Assembly (NCBI GenBank): GCA_023078555.1
Contig: CM041202.1
Coordinates: forward strand, 4,522,022 to 4,586,021
Direction of reading: 5' to 3'
DNA length: 64,000 nt
Source of the DNA: Ulva prolifera
Lineage: Eukaryota > Chlorophyta > Ulvophyceae > Ulvales > Ulvaceae
Shown: piece after piece, positions 1 to 10,332 of the stretch
Layout: the number at the start of each line of letters is the position of its first letter
Position numbering within the stretch: position 1 is the first letter of the stretch
Made by a program: the position numbers and the translations under genes
The notes under the pieces: model-generated
Database searches by the model: none
Seen by the model: only the letters and a program-made list of their open reading frames with translations
What the model was told of the DNA's origin: nothing

Positions 1-758
1 TTGAGATACAACAAAACATCTTTCAGTCTTGCAAAGCTGCTACCTGTAGGCTGAGCAGTGAACCTAGCAAGAAATGACACAGCAAATGCAATATCAGGAC
101 GAGTGTTGTTGGCAATGTGGAGCAGGGCTCCGACGATGGACTTGTATTGCGAGACAGCTGCAACATCTGTGATGGTTGGACCTGCGGGGTCTTTGCTGAG
201 ATTGGTGATCATCGGGATTGCAATCGGCCATGCGTCCTTCAGTCCGTGCTGATCAATGAGCTTCTCGATGTGTCGTTGCTGCTTCAGGTGAATCGTGCGG
301 GCTGCTCTGTTGCGTTGCATTGTCATCTGCAGGAAATACTTGGAATCTCCTGTGTCTTTGCCTGGAAACTTCGTCATGATGGCTTTCTTGATGTTCTGAA
401 CACTGGTGAGTTGCTTTGCTGCGATCTGGATGTCGTCAACGTAGCAGAGGATCAAAACGAAGCCAAGCTGTTCTGTGTACAGCATGAAGAGTGCTCCATC
501 ACTCTGGCTCTGAACAAATCCCAGAAGCACGAAGTAGGCCGTGATTGTCTTGTTCCACACACGTGGAGCCTGCTTCAGCCCATACAAGCTCTTGTTGAGC
601 ATGCAAACCTGACCTGAGTCATCATCATACCCGTCTGGCTGCTTCATGAAGATCTTCTCTTCAACGGCTCCTTGGATGAATGCATTCTTGATGTCAATGG
701 AATGACACACAAGATCAAAAGAGGCAACGATGGAGAGAAAAAGGCGCACGGTGCTGGC
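1..758 (-). pseudogene. Copia family C fragment C1, reverse transcriptase part
   Basis: The minus strand encodes a Ty1/copia reverse transcriptase segment nearly identical to the copy at 1017-2465. It starts at the ASTVRLFLSIVASFDL region and runs off the window start within the RT-RNase H connection. At 758 the coding sequence jumps directly to the end of a family C LTR, so gag, protease and integrase are deleted. The catalytic YVDDI block is present. It is a deletion derivative with no start and cannot make a full polyprotein. Confidence 0.85.
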
Positions 759-841
759 TGTCGTGACAGAGGGAAGGGCAGTGAGACTCGACTTACAGAT
801 ACAGGAGCATGACATGAACGATGCAGAGACGTAGACATACC
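759..841 (-). repeat. Partial LTR-C tail (759-791) and 50-bp leader (792-841)
   Basis: Positions 759-791 repeat the last 33 bp of the family C LTR. Positions 792-841 are a 50-bp spacer that follows the full LTR. The same order, LTR then spacer then LTR tail, is seen at 23136-23381 on the plus strand, so it is a feature of this family and not a single accident. Confidence 0.75.
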
Positions 842-1004
842 TGTCGTGACAGAGGGAAGGTCAGTGAGACTCGATAGAGCTCACTGCCCACATCTAGACT
901 ATATATGCAGAGTACGCCCTGCTGTCACGACCCTCATGATCACACAAGTGAGTCAACTACATGCATGTTCACACTGGCCTAGACTAAACCTATTTCTCTC
1001 GACA
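842..1004 (-). repeat. LTR of copia family C (163 bp)
   Basis: This is a 163-bp LTR with TG...CA ends (minus strand TGTCGAGAGA...TCACGACA). Copies of identical length lie at 15594-15756 and 23136-23298. A purine-rich tract, CTACGTGGGAG on the minus strand, directly precedes it after the stop codon of the RT/RNase H ORF, so it is the 3' LTR of copy C2. It also abuts the leader of copy C1, giving a tandem arrangement of the kind LTR-LTR recombination leaves. Confidence 0.88.
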
Positions 1005-1016
1005 CTCCCACGTAGT

Positions 1017-2465
1017 CTAAGGCACAACTCCTAGGGTCTGGCGATGCTTCTCAAACAACTGTTGAGGCAACGGCTTCGTCAATATGTCAGCTGGGTTATC
1101 AGCTGTTGGCACTTGTACAAAACGCATCTGCTTGCGCTTGACCTTCTCCCTGATGTGATGATAGATCGTCTCAATGTGCCTCGTACGTGCAGCAGACAAT
1201 GGGTCCTCAATCAAACTCTTCGCTGCTTGATTGTCAATACCCACTGCAATACAATAAGAGGGCAGCCCCATTTGAGGGACCATGTTGAAAAAATACTGCA
1301 CTTCTTTCGCAATTTCTCCTGCTGCAATATATTCTGCTTCGGATGAAGACCTGCTCAAGGTCGGCTGCTTGGCCGATTTCCAGGCAATGGAACCTAACCC
1401 ACATTTCACAACATACCCGGTCGTCGACTTCCGTGTCGACGTGCAACCTGCCCAATCTGAGTCACAAAAACCATGAAGAGCGCACTCTGGTCCTCCTAAT
1501 CTCAAGCTGTATGAGGCTGTGCCTTTGAGATACAACAAAACATCTTTCAGTCTTGCAAAGCTGCTACCTGTAGGCTGAGCAGTGAACCTAGCAAGAAATG
1601 ACACAGCAAATGCAATATCAGGACGAGTGTTGTTGGCAATGTGGAGCAGGGCTCCGACGATGGACTTGTATTGCGAGACAGCTGCAACATCTGTGATGGT
1701 TGGACCTGCAGGGTCTTTGCTGAGATTGGTGATCATCGGGATTGCAATCGGCCATGCGTCCTTCAGTCCGTGCTGATCAATGAGCTTCTCGATGTGTCGT
1801 TGCTGCTTCAGGTGGATCGTGCGGGCTGCTCTGTTGCGTTGCATTGTCATCTGCAGGAAATACTTGGAATCTCCTGTGTCTTTGCCTGGAAACTTCGTCA
1901 AGATGGCTTTCTTGATATTCTGAACACTGGTGAGTTGCTTTGCAGCGATCTGGATGTCGTCAACGTAGCAGAGGATCAAAACGAAGCCAAGCTGTTCTGT
2001 GTACAGCATGAAGAGTGCTCCATCACTCTGGCTCTGAACAAATCCCAGAAACACGAAGTAGGCCGTGATAGTCTTGTTCCACACACGTGGAGCCTGCTTC
2101 AGCCCATACAAGCTCTTGTTGAGCATGCAAACCTGACCTGAGTCATCATCATACCCGTCTGGCTGCTTCATGAAGATCTTCTCTTCAACGGCTCCTTGGA
2201 TGAATGCATTCTTGATGTCAATGGAATGACACACAAGATCAAAAGAGGCAACGATGGAGAGAAATAGGCGCACGGTGCTGGCACGCACAACGGGGGCAAA
2301 GACCGCATTGTAGTCTATACCTTCTCTCTGATAAAACCCTTTTATCACCAAGCGGGCTTTGTAGCGTTCAATGGAGCCATCTGCATTGAGCTTCCGTTTG
2401 AAAACCCACTTGCAAGGAATGGCGTTTTTGCCTGATGGCAGCCGCACCAGCTCCCACGCATTCAT
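1017..2465 (-). CDS. Copia family C reverse transcriptase/RNase H (copy C2)
   Basis: This 482-residue open segment is the C-terminal half of a Ty1/copia polyprotein. It shows KWVFKRKLNADG and YKARLV..GFYQ near the start, then HSIDIKNAFIQG, GLKQAPRVWN and the catalytic YVDDI. RNase H follows with CDSDWAGC, SSSEAEYIA and DNQAAKSL, and the ORF ends ADNPADILTKPL...LGVVP. The N-terminal limit is set by a one-base loss near 2494 relative to the copy at 21630, which has GTTGAAGAGGAG. Upstream linker and integrase sequence continues to 3584. The LTR and polypurine tract lie just downstream. Confidence 0.92.
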   Translation of the reverse strand: MNAWELVRLPSGKNAIPCKWVFKRKLNADGSIERYKARLVIKGFYQREGIDYNAVFAPVVRASTVRLFLSIVASFDLVCHSIDIKNAFIQGAVEEKIFMKQPDGYDDDSGQVCMLNKSLYGLKQAPRVWNKTITAYFVFLGFVQSQSDGALFMLYTEQLGFVLILCYVDDIQIAAKQLTSVQNIKKAILTKFPGKDTGDSKYFLQMTMQRNRAARTIHLKQQRHIEKLIDQHGLKDAWPIAIPMITNLSKDPAGPTITDVAAVSQYKSIVGALLHIANNTRPDIAFAVSFLARFTAQPTGSSFARLKDVLLYLKGTASYSLRLGGPECALHGFCDSDWAGCTSTRKSTTGYVVKCGLGSIAWKSAKQPTLSRSSSEAEYIAAGEIAKEVQYFFNMVPQMGLPSYCIAVGIDNQAAKSLIEDPLSAARTRHIETIYHHIREKVKRKQMRFVQVPTADNPADILTKPLPQQLFEKHRQTLGVVP

Positions 2466-2963
2466 GGAAACCAGGGAGGTGTACTCCTCTCAACCGCCGC
2501 TTGCCACATGGGTGCCTCAGGTCCGGCGAGAGCTGCTGTCAGCGTCGTGGGCTCCGGGGGGAGCCCTACAGGTGAAAATTTACGTGAGAACTTTGCGGCA
2601 AGCCATGGAGATATTTCTGATATGGATCCTGAGGAGGCTGTTTTGCTCGAGGTGGATTGCGCCGTGGTGTGTTCGGTTGGGAGTCTGGCGCTGCAGTATT
2701 GCCTTGCGCTGCATCACAAAGGATTTACTGCCATGAGATGCACAAGATCCGGTTGCACGGCAGGCTGTTGCTGCTGTGGTTGTACGGAAGGCTGTGGCTG
2801 TTGCGGTGGCTGCTCTGGTTGCTGGTTGACCTGCGGATGCGGCATTGCTGTCTCCATCAGATTGGAGCAGTCGTTGTAAATCCGGGCATCGCTGGCAGGT
2901 GCTGCTGATTCACCAAACTTAACATCCCTTGAGATGATGACTGAACCACTGGGCAACAAAACT
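2466..2963 (-). pseudogene. Copia C2 integrase-RT linker
   Basis: This is minus-strand sequence between integrase and RT. It contains VLLPSGSVIISRDVKFGE, the usual end of the copia integrase C-terminal region, then a glutamine/proline-rich linker. A stop near 2714 and the frameshift near 2494 break it. It aligns in part with 21527-21630. The TSD copy GGGCAACAAAACT at 2951-2963 marks the LINE insertion. Confidence 0.75.
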
Positions 2964-3088
2964 TGTCTGGGGTTTTTTTGCTGTGTTGCTTTCTTGTGAT
3001 TGCTGGTGTGGCAGCCGGTCGCTGGAATGGCTTGATGTTGTTTGTTTGCTTTGCCATACAATGGCCAGATATGTGTAACTTATAACCA
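2964..3088 (+). mobile_element. 5'-truncated LINE 3' tail
   Basis: This 125-bp insert reads TGTCTGGGG... to ...ATATGTGTAACTTA followed by TAACCA. It is flanked by the 13-bp direct repeat GGGCAACAAAACT (2951-2963 and 3089-3101). The sequence matches the 3' end of the LINE at 9359-13613. It splits the copia C2 integrase reading frame after ...AYRVLLP. A target duplication, a fixed 3' end and a truncated 5' end are the signature of target-primed reverse transcription. Confidence 0.92.
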
Positions 3089-3101
3089 GGGCAACAAAAC
3101 T

Positions 3102-3584
3102 CTGTATGCTTGGAAGTTTGGCTGGGCAAACCCAAGGAACTTGCCCACTGAAGATTTGGGCGGAAGCTCACCCTTTTTGCGCTTGTGCGCTGGAATCTTG
3201 TAGTGGCATGTGCAGCCCCACACATGCAAGTCACTGATGTCTGGCTTGCTGCCTTTGAGCAGCTCCCATGCGGACGGACCGCCATTGCTGCTCATGATAT
3301 TGGAGAGGTTTGCAGCATGCACCACGGCCTCTGCCCAATATATATTCTTCAAACCGGAATCTGACAATAGGGCATCACGAATGTCCGAGGTGCTGCCGGT
3401 GCCGCGCTCAGCATGCCCGTTCTCCGGTGGGCTGTAGCCAGATGTAGGCTGTGGCTCAATATGAATGCTTTTGAACCATGCTTTCATGCGGTTTGAGAGG
3501 AACAATGCATCTCGATCAAACCGCATGTACTGTACTTTCGAATCGTTCTTGTTTTCAAGTTTCGGAATGATGTCCATGAGGCAG
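3102..3584 (-). pseudogene. Copia C2 integrase core fragment
   Basis: The minus-strand ORF encodes the second half of a copia integrase: FDRDALFLSN, then SGYSPPENGHAERG (rve core with the catalytic Glu), WAEAVVHAANL, LHVWGCTCHYKIP and KRKKGELPPKS. The upstream part (zinc finger, first catalytic Asp, gag) is missing because sequence beyond the LINE tail at 3585-3717 is unrelated. Confidence 0.85.
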
Positions 3585-3717
3585 TTTGTGGTTGGTTGTT
3601 GTCTGGGGTTTTTTGCTGTGATGCTTTCTTGTGGTTGCTGGTGTGGCAGCCGGTCGCTGGGTTGGCTTGATGTTGTTTGTTTGCTTTGCCATACAATGGC
3701 CAGCTATGTGTAACTTA
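3585..3717 (+). mobile_element. 5'-truncated LINE 3' tail
   Basis: About 133 bp matching the LINE 3' end, from TTTGTGGTTGG to TGTGTAACTTA. It lies at the 5' break of copia C2. No convincing target duplication is seen (only GGCAG on both sides) and the right flank does not resume copia sequence, so a deletion may have accompanied or followed insertion. Confidence 0.85.
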
Positions 3718-3833
3718 ATGGCAGAGTATATGCTATGCACTACTGTATGTGTTAGCATGATTGCTTTGTGCATTCTACAAAATCAAGTCAACTGTAGTAC
3801 ACATGTGCACATGCATAGTCATGCGTCAACACT

Positions 3834-4581
3834 GTGCCAGAAAAGCTAATGGGGCCGAAACGGAAGCTGAATCGAGTGGCCTACCCCCCAGACCAACAGC
3901 CCGAATGCACGGCAAACAAGCCCCACACGTACACTGTGCTACTCTCATCGAAAATTCAGAAAAGCTGCGGGGTGGAGGGCCCACCTGCCAGATGCGTTTG
4001 TCCTGCCCTAGAGCAAAATCGAAGGCACCTTGTGGTGGGCAGGCCTACTGAGACCGCAACCAGCACAGATCACACAGATCGGCTGGTATCCCGCTGAAAA
4101 TCTCCTAGTGTAAAGATAGCCCACTGGCCTGTGAATCCACAAACTCCCGCCGGTACCGGACTCTGTACCAGCCTAGTGGCGTTGCAGACTTCCAGATCTC
4201 GCGGCCACCACGACAGCGTTCAGAAATCACAGCAGCACCACTCGGATGTGTTGGAATCTAATTCTGGCAAGCGCACCAACCATGAGTAGCTCGAGAACCT
4301 GTGTTGCTACGGCAGTCAACATGCCATGCCGGCCCACTCACTGCACCATATGCCCATGTGCGAGCATCATGAGACTCACAAAAACGCCCTCTATTCAACC
4401 AGGCCATCCACGCCTGCTCTCGTGCACTGTAAATGCCTGTGGTTCTGGTCGTCACACTTCCATGCATACATGCACATACATAGAATGCGTGGTGGTGCGC
4501 TGCTTGTGCAGCCTCTGCCCACCTCTGATACTGCTTATGGTGATGTTTATGTTGAAAGGCCCCATTAGCGTTTCGGGCACC
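3834..4581. mobile_element. Non-autonomous TIR element, copy 1
   Basis: A 748-bp repeat shared with 55735-56506. The left end GTGCCAGAAAAGCTAATGGG and the right end CCCATTAGCGTTTCGGGCAC are near-perfect inverted repeats. No transposase-like ORF is visible inside, so it is a MITE-like or internally deleted DNA transposon. A clear target duplication was not found, so the superfamily is not assigned. This copy lacks the 41-bp LINE insertion seen in copy 2 and provides the empty site (GAAGGCACCTTGTGGTGGGC, about 4010-4030). Confidence 0.7.
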
Positions 4582-4865
4582 GTATTCAGAATCCTAAAAT
4601 CTAGATCAAGAGTCCGTTGCAGATTCTGCCTGCTCATGCGCCTCGGGGATGTTGTGCATTGCGCGATTCAGTGATCAGGTGGCGCCGCACCCGGCGCAAA
4701 CACGGCCGCATGGCCACCCTGCCGCTGCGCCTGTGCACAACCACTGATGACGTAACAGCTGTGCCACGTACATCAACACCGTCGGCATTCTATCCCACGC
4801 TGGCATCTTTCAAAACGATTGGACACTATAAGCATGATGCACGTACAATGTTCTTGCATTTGATG
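4582..4865. other. Unassigned sequence
   Basis: Nothing recognisable. Overlapping short ORFs have no family motif. It may be host DNA or remote retroelement 5' sequence upstream of copia A. Confidence 0.4.
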
Positions 4866-4870
4866 TGTTC

Positions 4871-5169
4871 TGTCATGACATGTGGGTCGTTAGCAAGCAC
4901 TCTGTGTTTACATGAGAGAGGGCGACATATCTATGCAATGAGTTTGAGGTCACACCTGTCACGACATGTGGGTCGTTAGCAAGCACTCTGTGATGCTCAC
5001 TAACTACAGCTACACTATATGCAGATCAATATCCCACAGTCATGACCACTAGCACACTGTTGCTGCATGATATGCATTAGCCGCTACATTGACTCAGCAC
5101 GAGTCAGCGCGAGGCAGCATGTCTACTCAGCGGGCGCTCAGCACTAGGCTAAACACACTTCTCTCAACA
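4871..5169 (-). repeat. Solo LTR of copia family B (299 bp)
   Basis: TG...CA ended (plus reading TGTCATGACATG...CTCTCAACA), flanked by the 5-bp duplication TGTTC at 4866-4870 and 5170-5174. It matches the LTR at 11133-11441. Both carry an internal direct repeat beginning TGTCACGACATGTGGGTCG (here 4871 and 4958, spacing 87). Its opposite end resembles the family C LTR start (TGTYGAGAGAA), so B and C are sister families. A solo LTR implies LTR-LTR recombination. Confidence 0.9.
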
Positions 5170-5202
5170 TGTTCAGAGCGAAAATTAAGCCAACTGGTGC
5201 CA

Positions 5203-5405
5203 TGTCCATACCGCCTGTTCCACAAGATACGCGCGGGACGTGTCACTTCACTCCGGAAACATGCGAGCGTGCGTGCGGATGTTCCTTTAATGCTTATGCA
5301 GCCAAGCATGGGACGGATCTTGACAAGTGCGGCCTACCAACACTTAGCCGGGGCTGCCAGGGCGACCCGGTGGTGTTGGAGGCACACAAACAGTTCATGT
5401 TCCAA
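5203..5405 (+). pseudogene. Possible copia A gag N-terminal remnant
   Basis: An open, Cys-rich segment starting MSIPPVPQDTRGTCHFTPE and ending KQFMFQY, just upstream of a LINE fragment and of copia A gag. No domain is recognised. Assignment to gag rests on position only. It could equally be a different repeat. Confidence 0.3.
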
Positions 5406-5913
5406 TATTGTCAGAACAACTCACCCGCGACATTAGCCTCTGCTCTGCCCAGGCCCTCGAGGCTATCTCGTTGGCCGCGGCAGAGGCAAGAGGCCGAAGT
5501 GCGTTGAACCAGGTGCTAGCCCCCATCGCCGCACTCCTCCGCCTCCCCCCGCTTGTCCTTGCTGAGCCGCGAGGTGGCAGCGACACCGACAAGCGTGACA
5601 AGCGCATGCTGGCCACCATGGCCAAGTACCGGTGTGGGGAGCTGGAGGACGAGGAGGGAGGCTTTGTGCCACCGGTGACCCATCGGCGGAAGGAGATGAC
5701 TGAGGAAGCGCGTCTAGCAGAGCGAGTGGAGTCAGGAGTGAAAGGTGGGAGCATCCACATTGCAGCCCGTCGCCTGAACAACGAGAAGCCGGCCGACACG
5801 TCGTCCCCCGCCGTCATGGAGAAGTTGCGTGCGTTGCACCCGGCGGCGGCGCCGCAGCCGCCTCTCGAGTGCGACGTGCCTGCTCTTCAGATTGACAGCA
5901 CCCTGCTTGTGCT
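5406..5913 (+). pseudogene. LINE ORF N-terminal fragment
   Basis: Encodes SEQLTRD...AQALEAIS, RGSDTDK-like and LECDVPALQIDSTLL segments that match the N-terminal region of the LINE ORF at 60037-62127 (about 61230-61810, minus strand). It lacks the RT and the 3' end, so it is not a simple truncated insertion. It runs in frame into copia A gag at a C-rich junction near 5914-5930, making a chimeric ORF. A rearrangement or a partial deletion of a longer LINE is the simplest reading. Confidence 0.8.
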
Positions 5914-5929
5914 CCCCCCCTCCCCCCCT

Positions 5930-7127
5930 CAACACAATGCTGTGCGCGGCGAAGTTCAACACTCCTCCCCCCATGTTATCATTGCACGTTTGACTGAGCA
6001 TGCTGATTTGCTCAAGCAGCAGCTCAAGCAGCGGCTGCAGGCTAGGTCTGGTCCGCCCGCGGGTAAACCAGGCCAAGGCTGGCGCAACCAGCAACGAGGC
6101 GACGGTCATACGGTTGCCGCGCTCGACGCTGGCAAGGCTCCTCGCGAGGAGACCAGGACCTGCTTCTTCTGCAAGAAGAAGGGACACTTGCGTGCGAACT
6201 GCCCCCAGCGCAAACAGGCCGCGGCCAAAGATGTTTGTGCTGTTGACCTGCCTGAAGAGTTCCCGGATCATGATGCATTGGCACCGTGGAATTTTATCAT
6301 TGATAGTGGTTCTGACATTCACATTGTGGGCAATCGCGACATGTTCACTGAATATGGCCCGTGCCAGAGGACTGCCAATCCCGCGGGACCAGGCAAGATC
6401 CCCATTATGGGCAGGGGAACTATTCAGGTGAACCTGGGCACTTATGTGGATGAGCATGGGAACAAGCATCCTTTGGATGTGGAAATCCCGGGTGTGTACT
6501 ATGCCCCTGAGTGTCCATACAACATACTGAGCACTATGGGTCTTCGTCATGAGCAGATTTACTTAGACACCCGTAGAAGTGTGATGTATGTCCCCGGTAT
6601 CGGAGACATGGCTACTGGTATTGAGGATGCGTCCAAATACCAGGAGCTGGATAAGGATAAGTGTCGTGTCTTTGCTTTCAAAATGTGTTCCATCAAGAAG
6701 CCTGTTCTTGAGGGTCATCCTGTCAACAGGGGAGTGGTCTGGTCTGACCAGAGCAGTCCGACCTCTGTTGTGGAGGATCAACAGCAGTGGTGTCATGTGG
6801 CTGCTGCGGCAAACGACCTGAAGCGCCCCAATGCTTGGGGAGCTGAGGTCCCACATGATGCTTACTTGCTGGAGCCTGCATTCCTCGCTCATTTGTCCTT
6901 TCACCAGTCAAATTGGGTCTTGAAGCGGATGCAGTCAAATAGTGATTTTTATGGTGATTTGAATCTGAAAGTTGACCCCGAGCCAATGGGGAATCGTTGT
7001 CACGGCTGCAGAATTGGCAAAGTGCCTGCGGGCAACATCTCAGCCAATAATCGTTCGCTCTTAGGCCAGGCGAAATACCCTGGCGAGCAATTGCATGCTG
7101 ATTTGGCTGGTCCCATCACTCCAGTTG
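5930..7127 (+). CDS. Copia A gag-protease and pre-integrase region
   Basis: Part of a Ty1/copia polyprotein in one frame. A gag C-terminal basic region is followed by the zinc knuckle CFFCKKKGHLRANC (CX2CX4HX4C, about 6160-6203), then the aspartic protease with FIIDSGSDIHIV (about 6290-6325). The GAG_pre-integrase zinc region comes last, with HLSFHQSNWVLKRM and CHGCRIGK (about 6890-7020). The frame is cut at 7127 by a LINE tail. The 5' LTR and true gag start are not recognised. A distinct family from B and C by sequence. Confidence 0.88.
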
Positions 7128-7272
7128 TATTAAGTTACACATATCTGGCCATTGTATGGCAAAGCAAACAGACAACATCAAGCCAACCCAGCGACCGGCC
7201 GCCACACCAGCAACCACAAGAAAGCATCACAGCCAAAAACCCCAGACAACAACCAACCGCAAAGTGCGAGGA
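7128..7272 (-). mobile_element. 5'-truncated LINE 3' tail
   Basis: A 145-bp insert flanked by the 13-bp duplication ATCACTCCAGTTG (7115-7127 and 7273-7285). In sense orientation it ends AACTTA plus ATA. Ignoring the insert and one TSD copy, the copia integrase frame is continuous, which confirms a clean insertion. Confidence 0.94.
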
Positions 7273-7285
7273 ATCACTCCAGTTG

Positions 7286-8317
7286 GGATCGGCGGTGTGA
7301 AATATGTTTTGTTTGTGATGTGCGCCTTCACGCGTTATACTTTCATTGTCGGTCTGCGTAAGAAGAGTCTGGCTGCGGCCATGATCTCTTATATCATTGA
7401 GCGCATTCGGGTGAATGTGGTGAAGCCAGGTGAACCGGGTGTGCGCATCCTTCACACCGACAAAGGGGGAGAGTTCATGGTTGAGGCCTTAAAGCTCTAC
7501 CTCCAGCGTCGTGGCATTACACATCGCACCACCCCCACAGCTGATCATCGCTGTAATGGCATGATCGAGCGGAGGATCGGTATTGCCTTTGAGGCAGTCC
7601 GAGCTGCACTGCTCGCGTGTGGTCTTCCTCTGGTCCTGTGGATTGAATGCCTTGCCAGTGTCATCCATGGTCACAATCTCACGCCGTGCTCGGCGCTGTA
7701 CCATGACAAACTGGCAATAATGATGCAGGCCCAGAAAGCTGCCAATGCTGCCAATGCAGCTGCGGATGTACAGTAGGCTGAACGGGCTAATAAGCGCATG
7801 AAAAAGGCCGCACGTGACAAGTTGCGTGAGGAGGAGAAGCGCAAGTGGGAGTTGCTCACTATGACAGAACTGGACGAGTTTTTGACCAGGTCTTGTGACA
7901 GGGATATTTTTCCCTACATGGCTTTTTTCAGAGACATCTCCGTTGAGATGTTCCATGATTTGGTGAAGCAGCAGCGCCCATGGGGGGTTGAGGTGTATGC
8001 GTACCCTAGGGATGATCACTTGCGGAAGTTGTCCGCACGGGGTATGGTCGCATACTGGGTTGGAACTGGGCTGGGGCCCAGCATGCAGCGTGTGTACGCC
8101 CAGGATGTTCCTGGGGGTAGGGTTGTGGTGGTGCGGCAGATCATGTGCACCACGGATCAGATGATCCGACACGTACGTAAGTACGATGCGTCCGCTGTTG
8201 TGGACAAGAGGGACCCTGCAGAGTTTGCGAACTCCCTACAGGTTGTCTTTGAGGGTGATAACGAGGGTGTCTGCGTGACTGACAGCGATGTCCCCTCGTT
8301 CGTCACTGACTCCACAC
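7286..8317 (+). pseudogene. Copia A integrase
   Basis: Contains the rve core: FVMCAFTRYTFIV after the first catalytic Asp, HTDKGGEF with the second, and TADHRCNGMIERRIG with the Glu. A stop codon at 7774-7776 interrupts it. The same frame then continues with RANKRMKKAARDKLREEEKR, the HLRKLSARGMVAYWVG motif typical of the copia integrase C-terminal part, and VVVVRQIMC. Broken again by a short LINE tail at 8318. Confidence 0.85.
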
Positions 8318-8376
8318 ATGTTGGCTTGATATTGTTTTTTTGCTTTGCCATACAATGGCCAGATATGTGTAACTTA
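8318..8376 (+). mobile_element. Short LINE 3' tail (about 59 bp)
   Basis: Reads GTTGGCTTGATATTG... to ...ATATGTGTAACTTAA, the terminal part of the LINE family. No target duplication could be found, unlike most other copies. Confidence 0.82.
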
Positions 8377-9358
8377 ATACGCCCGGTCATGGTAGGGTCC
8401 CTGTCATGGACATGACATTCAGACAGGACTCACTGCCTGATGTGGCAGTGTACTCTCCGCGTTTCGGTGCAGGCTCCTCTGCTGAGGTGCTCCGGCGTGA
8501 CCCTGCGCGGGACACACCGGAGGTGGCCAGGCACGCCATGCATCGCACGCGTGCGATTGCTCGTGCTGCTGCCCACCCTGACGTTGCGGTTCCTCCTCGG
8601 GCCCCAGGCCAGGCGCGCCTGTCTGGGACCCCTCCAGCACGCACTGTCGAGTACGTGGCGACTCGTAATGCTCAACTCCATGACCCTGGCATCGAAGCCG
8701 CGTTTGTCCCGCCCATGCCTCCGCCATCATCTGATGATCCGATGGACGATGATGATGATGATGACGGCCCTGGTCTCTACAGTGCGGACGACGCAGATGA
8801 GATGGAGGAGTACACCATCAGCGATGATGAACGGGCTGCGGCTCATCAGAATCGCGAGGCTCAGCGGGTTCGCTCAGGGAGTAATTCGGCTGCGGCCTTA
8901 GCATCTGGCGCGGGAGCAGTAGCTAAGCCCCTGCAAGGGGCTGAGGGGCTGAGACCTTCCTGGGAGGATGAGCCAGATGAAATTGAGATGGAGTCCGGAT
9001 CCGAATTAGGGGGAGAGATCCAGGCTGCCCCCTCTGCCGCTGTTGGGGTCGATTTGCCTGATGAGGTAAGAGCCATTCCAGCTGCTCTTCCCCGCATTAA
9101 AATCAATCCTCTTGTACGTATACGCCTTGTTCCTTTGGCTGTGGATGTAGCTGCTGTGCATGAGCCCGCGGGCTCTGATCTTGCTAGTGGTGAAACAATA
9201 GTAGCTGACATCAAGTCTCCAGGCTGCAATCAGGACACATCAGCCGCGGCTGACTGTGGAGTGTCCGGTGCAGGCCTGAAGCATCAGCATGGGGAGTCTG
9301 GTGAGCAGCAGAGTGCTCAGCGTCGTGGGTCGCGCAGAGCAGCTGCCGCCAGGAAGCA
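8377..9358 (+). pseudogene. Copia A integrase-RT linker
   Basis: An open acidic, low-complexity region (poly-Asp near 8745-8765) with RRGSRRAAAARKH at the end, where copia polyproteins carry a variable linker between integrase and RT. Interrupted at 9359 by LINE copy 1. The RT resumes after 13613 but in a shifted frame. Confidence 0.7.
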
Positions 9359-9501
9359 TGTCTTAAGTTACACATACCTGGCCATTGTATGGCAAAGCAA
9401 ACAAACAACATCAAGCCAACCCAGCGACCGGCTGCCACACCAGCAATCACAAGAAAGCAACACAGCAAAAAAACCCCAGACAACAACCAACCACAAATGC
9501 A

Positions 9502-10332
9502 TCAAACGCCCCACGGCCACAGCACACAACCCACAAAGTCATCCACCGGCACATCAAAGCCATGGGTGAAATGCTTGCCGCACGACCGGGCGACGGCCGT
9601 CAGTGTGCGCGCATACATTGTCGCATTGCCCTTCTGCAACACACACGAAAGCAACCTGTACGCATTCATCACAAACACCGACTTGGAGACCCGGCCTGAT
9701 GCCGCAGCGATCTCACCCAACTCCCTGATGTACTCCTCAGCCCGCGGCCCGAACTTCCCATAGGACTCAACGGCAAACGGAACAAACTCATACTGCGGCT
9801 TATCAGCAAACTTCTCCCAATCATTCCGCTTGAGCTGCTCCGCGACCTTCGCCGCTGAGGCATCCTCCCGGTGCGACCCCCTACTCAAAGCTTTCTTCCC
9901 GAGCGGGTGCGTCACCGTCACGTCCACCATGACATGACGCCCCCCCGGCAAGATCGCGAGGATGTCCGCTCGGTGCTCCCCCACGGCCCCTGCGCCGTGC
10001 TCCCCATGCACGCCGGCATACGGCGGCTCTATGCTCGTGGTCACCGAAGCACAAGAATGAAGATGGCGCATTGCAAGAGCAAAATCATCATGGCGCGACG
10101 AAATATCCTTGTTGTTTCGGGTATACAGCATAGCATGGTCTCCGCGGCCGACGCTCTCGCCAGAGCAATCGCATGGCGGCATCTCCACGGGGCCGCTGAC
10201 TCGCTCACCGAGGCGGTGGCGAAGGATGGTGGTGAGGGTTACCGATGGTGGTGTACAGCCGCCGCCGGCCAGGGAGGGCGGACAAGAAGGCGCTGCCAGG
10301 GGCCCCGCGGGCACTGCGCACTCGAGCAGCAC
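9502..10332 (-). pseudogene. LINE copy 1 C-terminal CCHC and restriction-like endonuclease
   Basis: Encodes PCDCSGES...GDHAMLYTRNN...SRHDDF, a zinc-ribbon-like CCHC motif, followed by HRADILAILPGGRHVMVDVTVTHP. That arrangement fits the PD-(D/E)XK restriction-like endonuclease (RLE) of R2/CRE-type non-LTR elements. It continues with YEFVPFAVESYGKFG and ends ...DFVGCVLWPWGV. Joined to the upstream RT part by a frameshift near 10235. No APE-type endonuclease is visible. Confidence 0.8.

Noticed and set aside
117-617. Plus-strand ORFs such as 117-617, 1641-2141 and 22364-22558
   Set aside because: They are antisense shadows of the copia RT/RNase H coding strand and recur with it.
5732-6550. 272-codon minus ORF across copia A gag
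   Set aside because: Antisense to the clear gag-protease frame with its zinc knuckle.
7128-7272. The recurrent short repeats as introner-type mobile introns
   Set aside because: They interrupt ORFs, but most carry long target duplications that would remain after splicing, they have no consistent GT-AG ends and they match the LINE 3' end.
8318-8376. Target duplication for this LINE tail
   Set aside because: No repeat of 6 bp or more could be matched on both sides.
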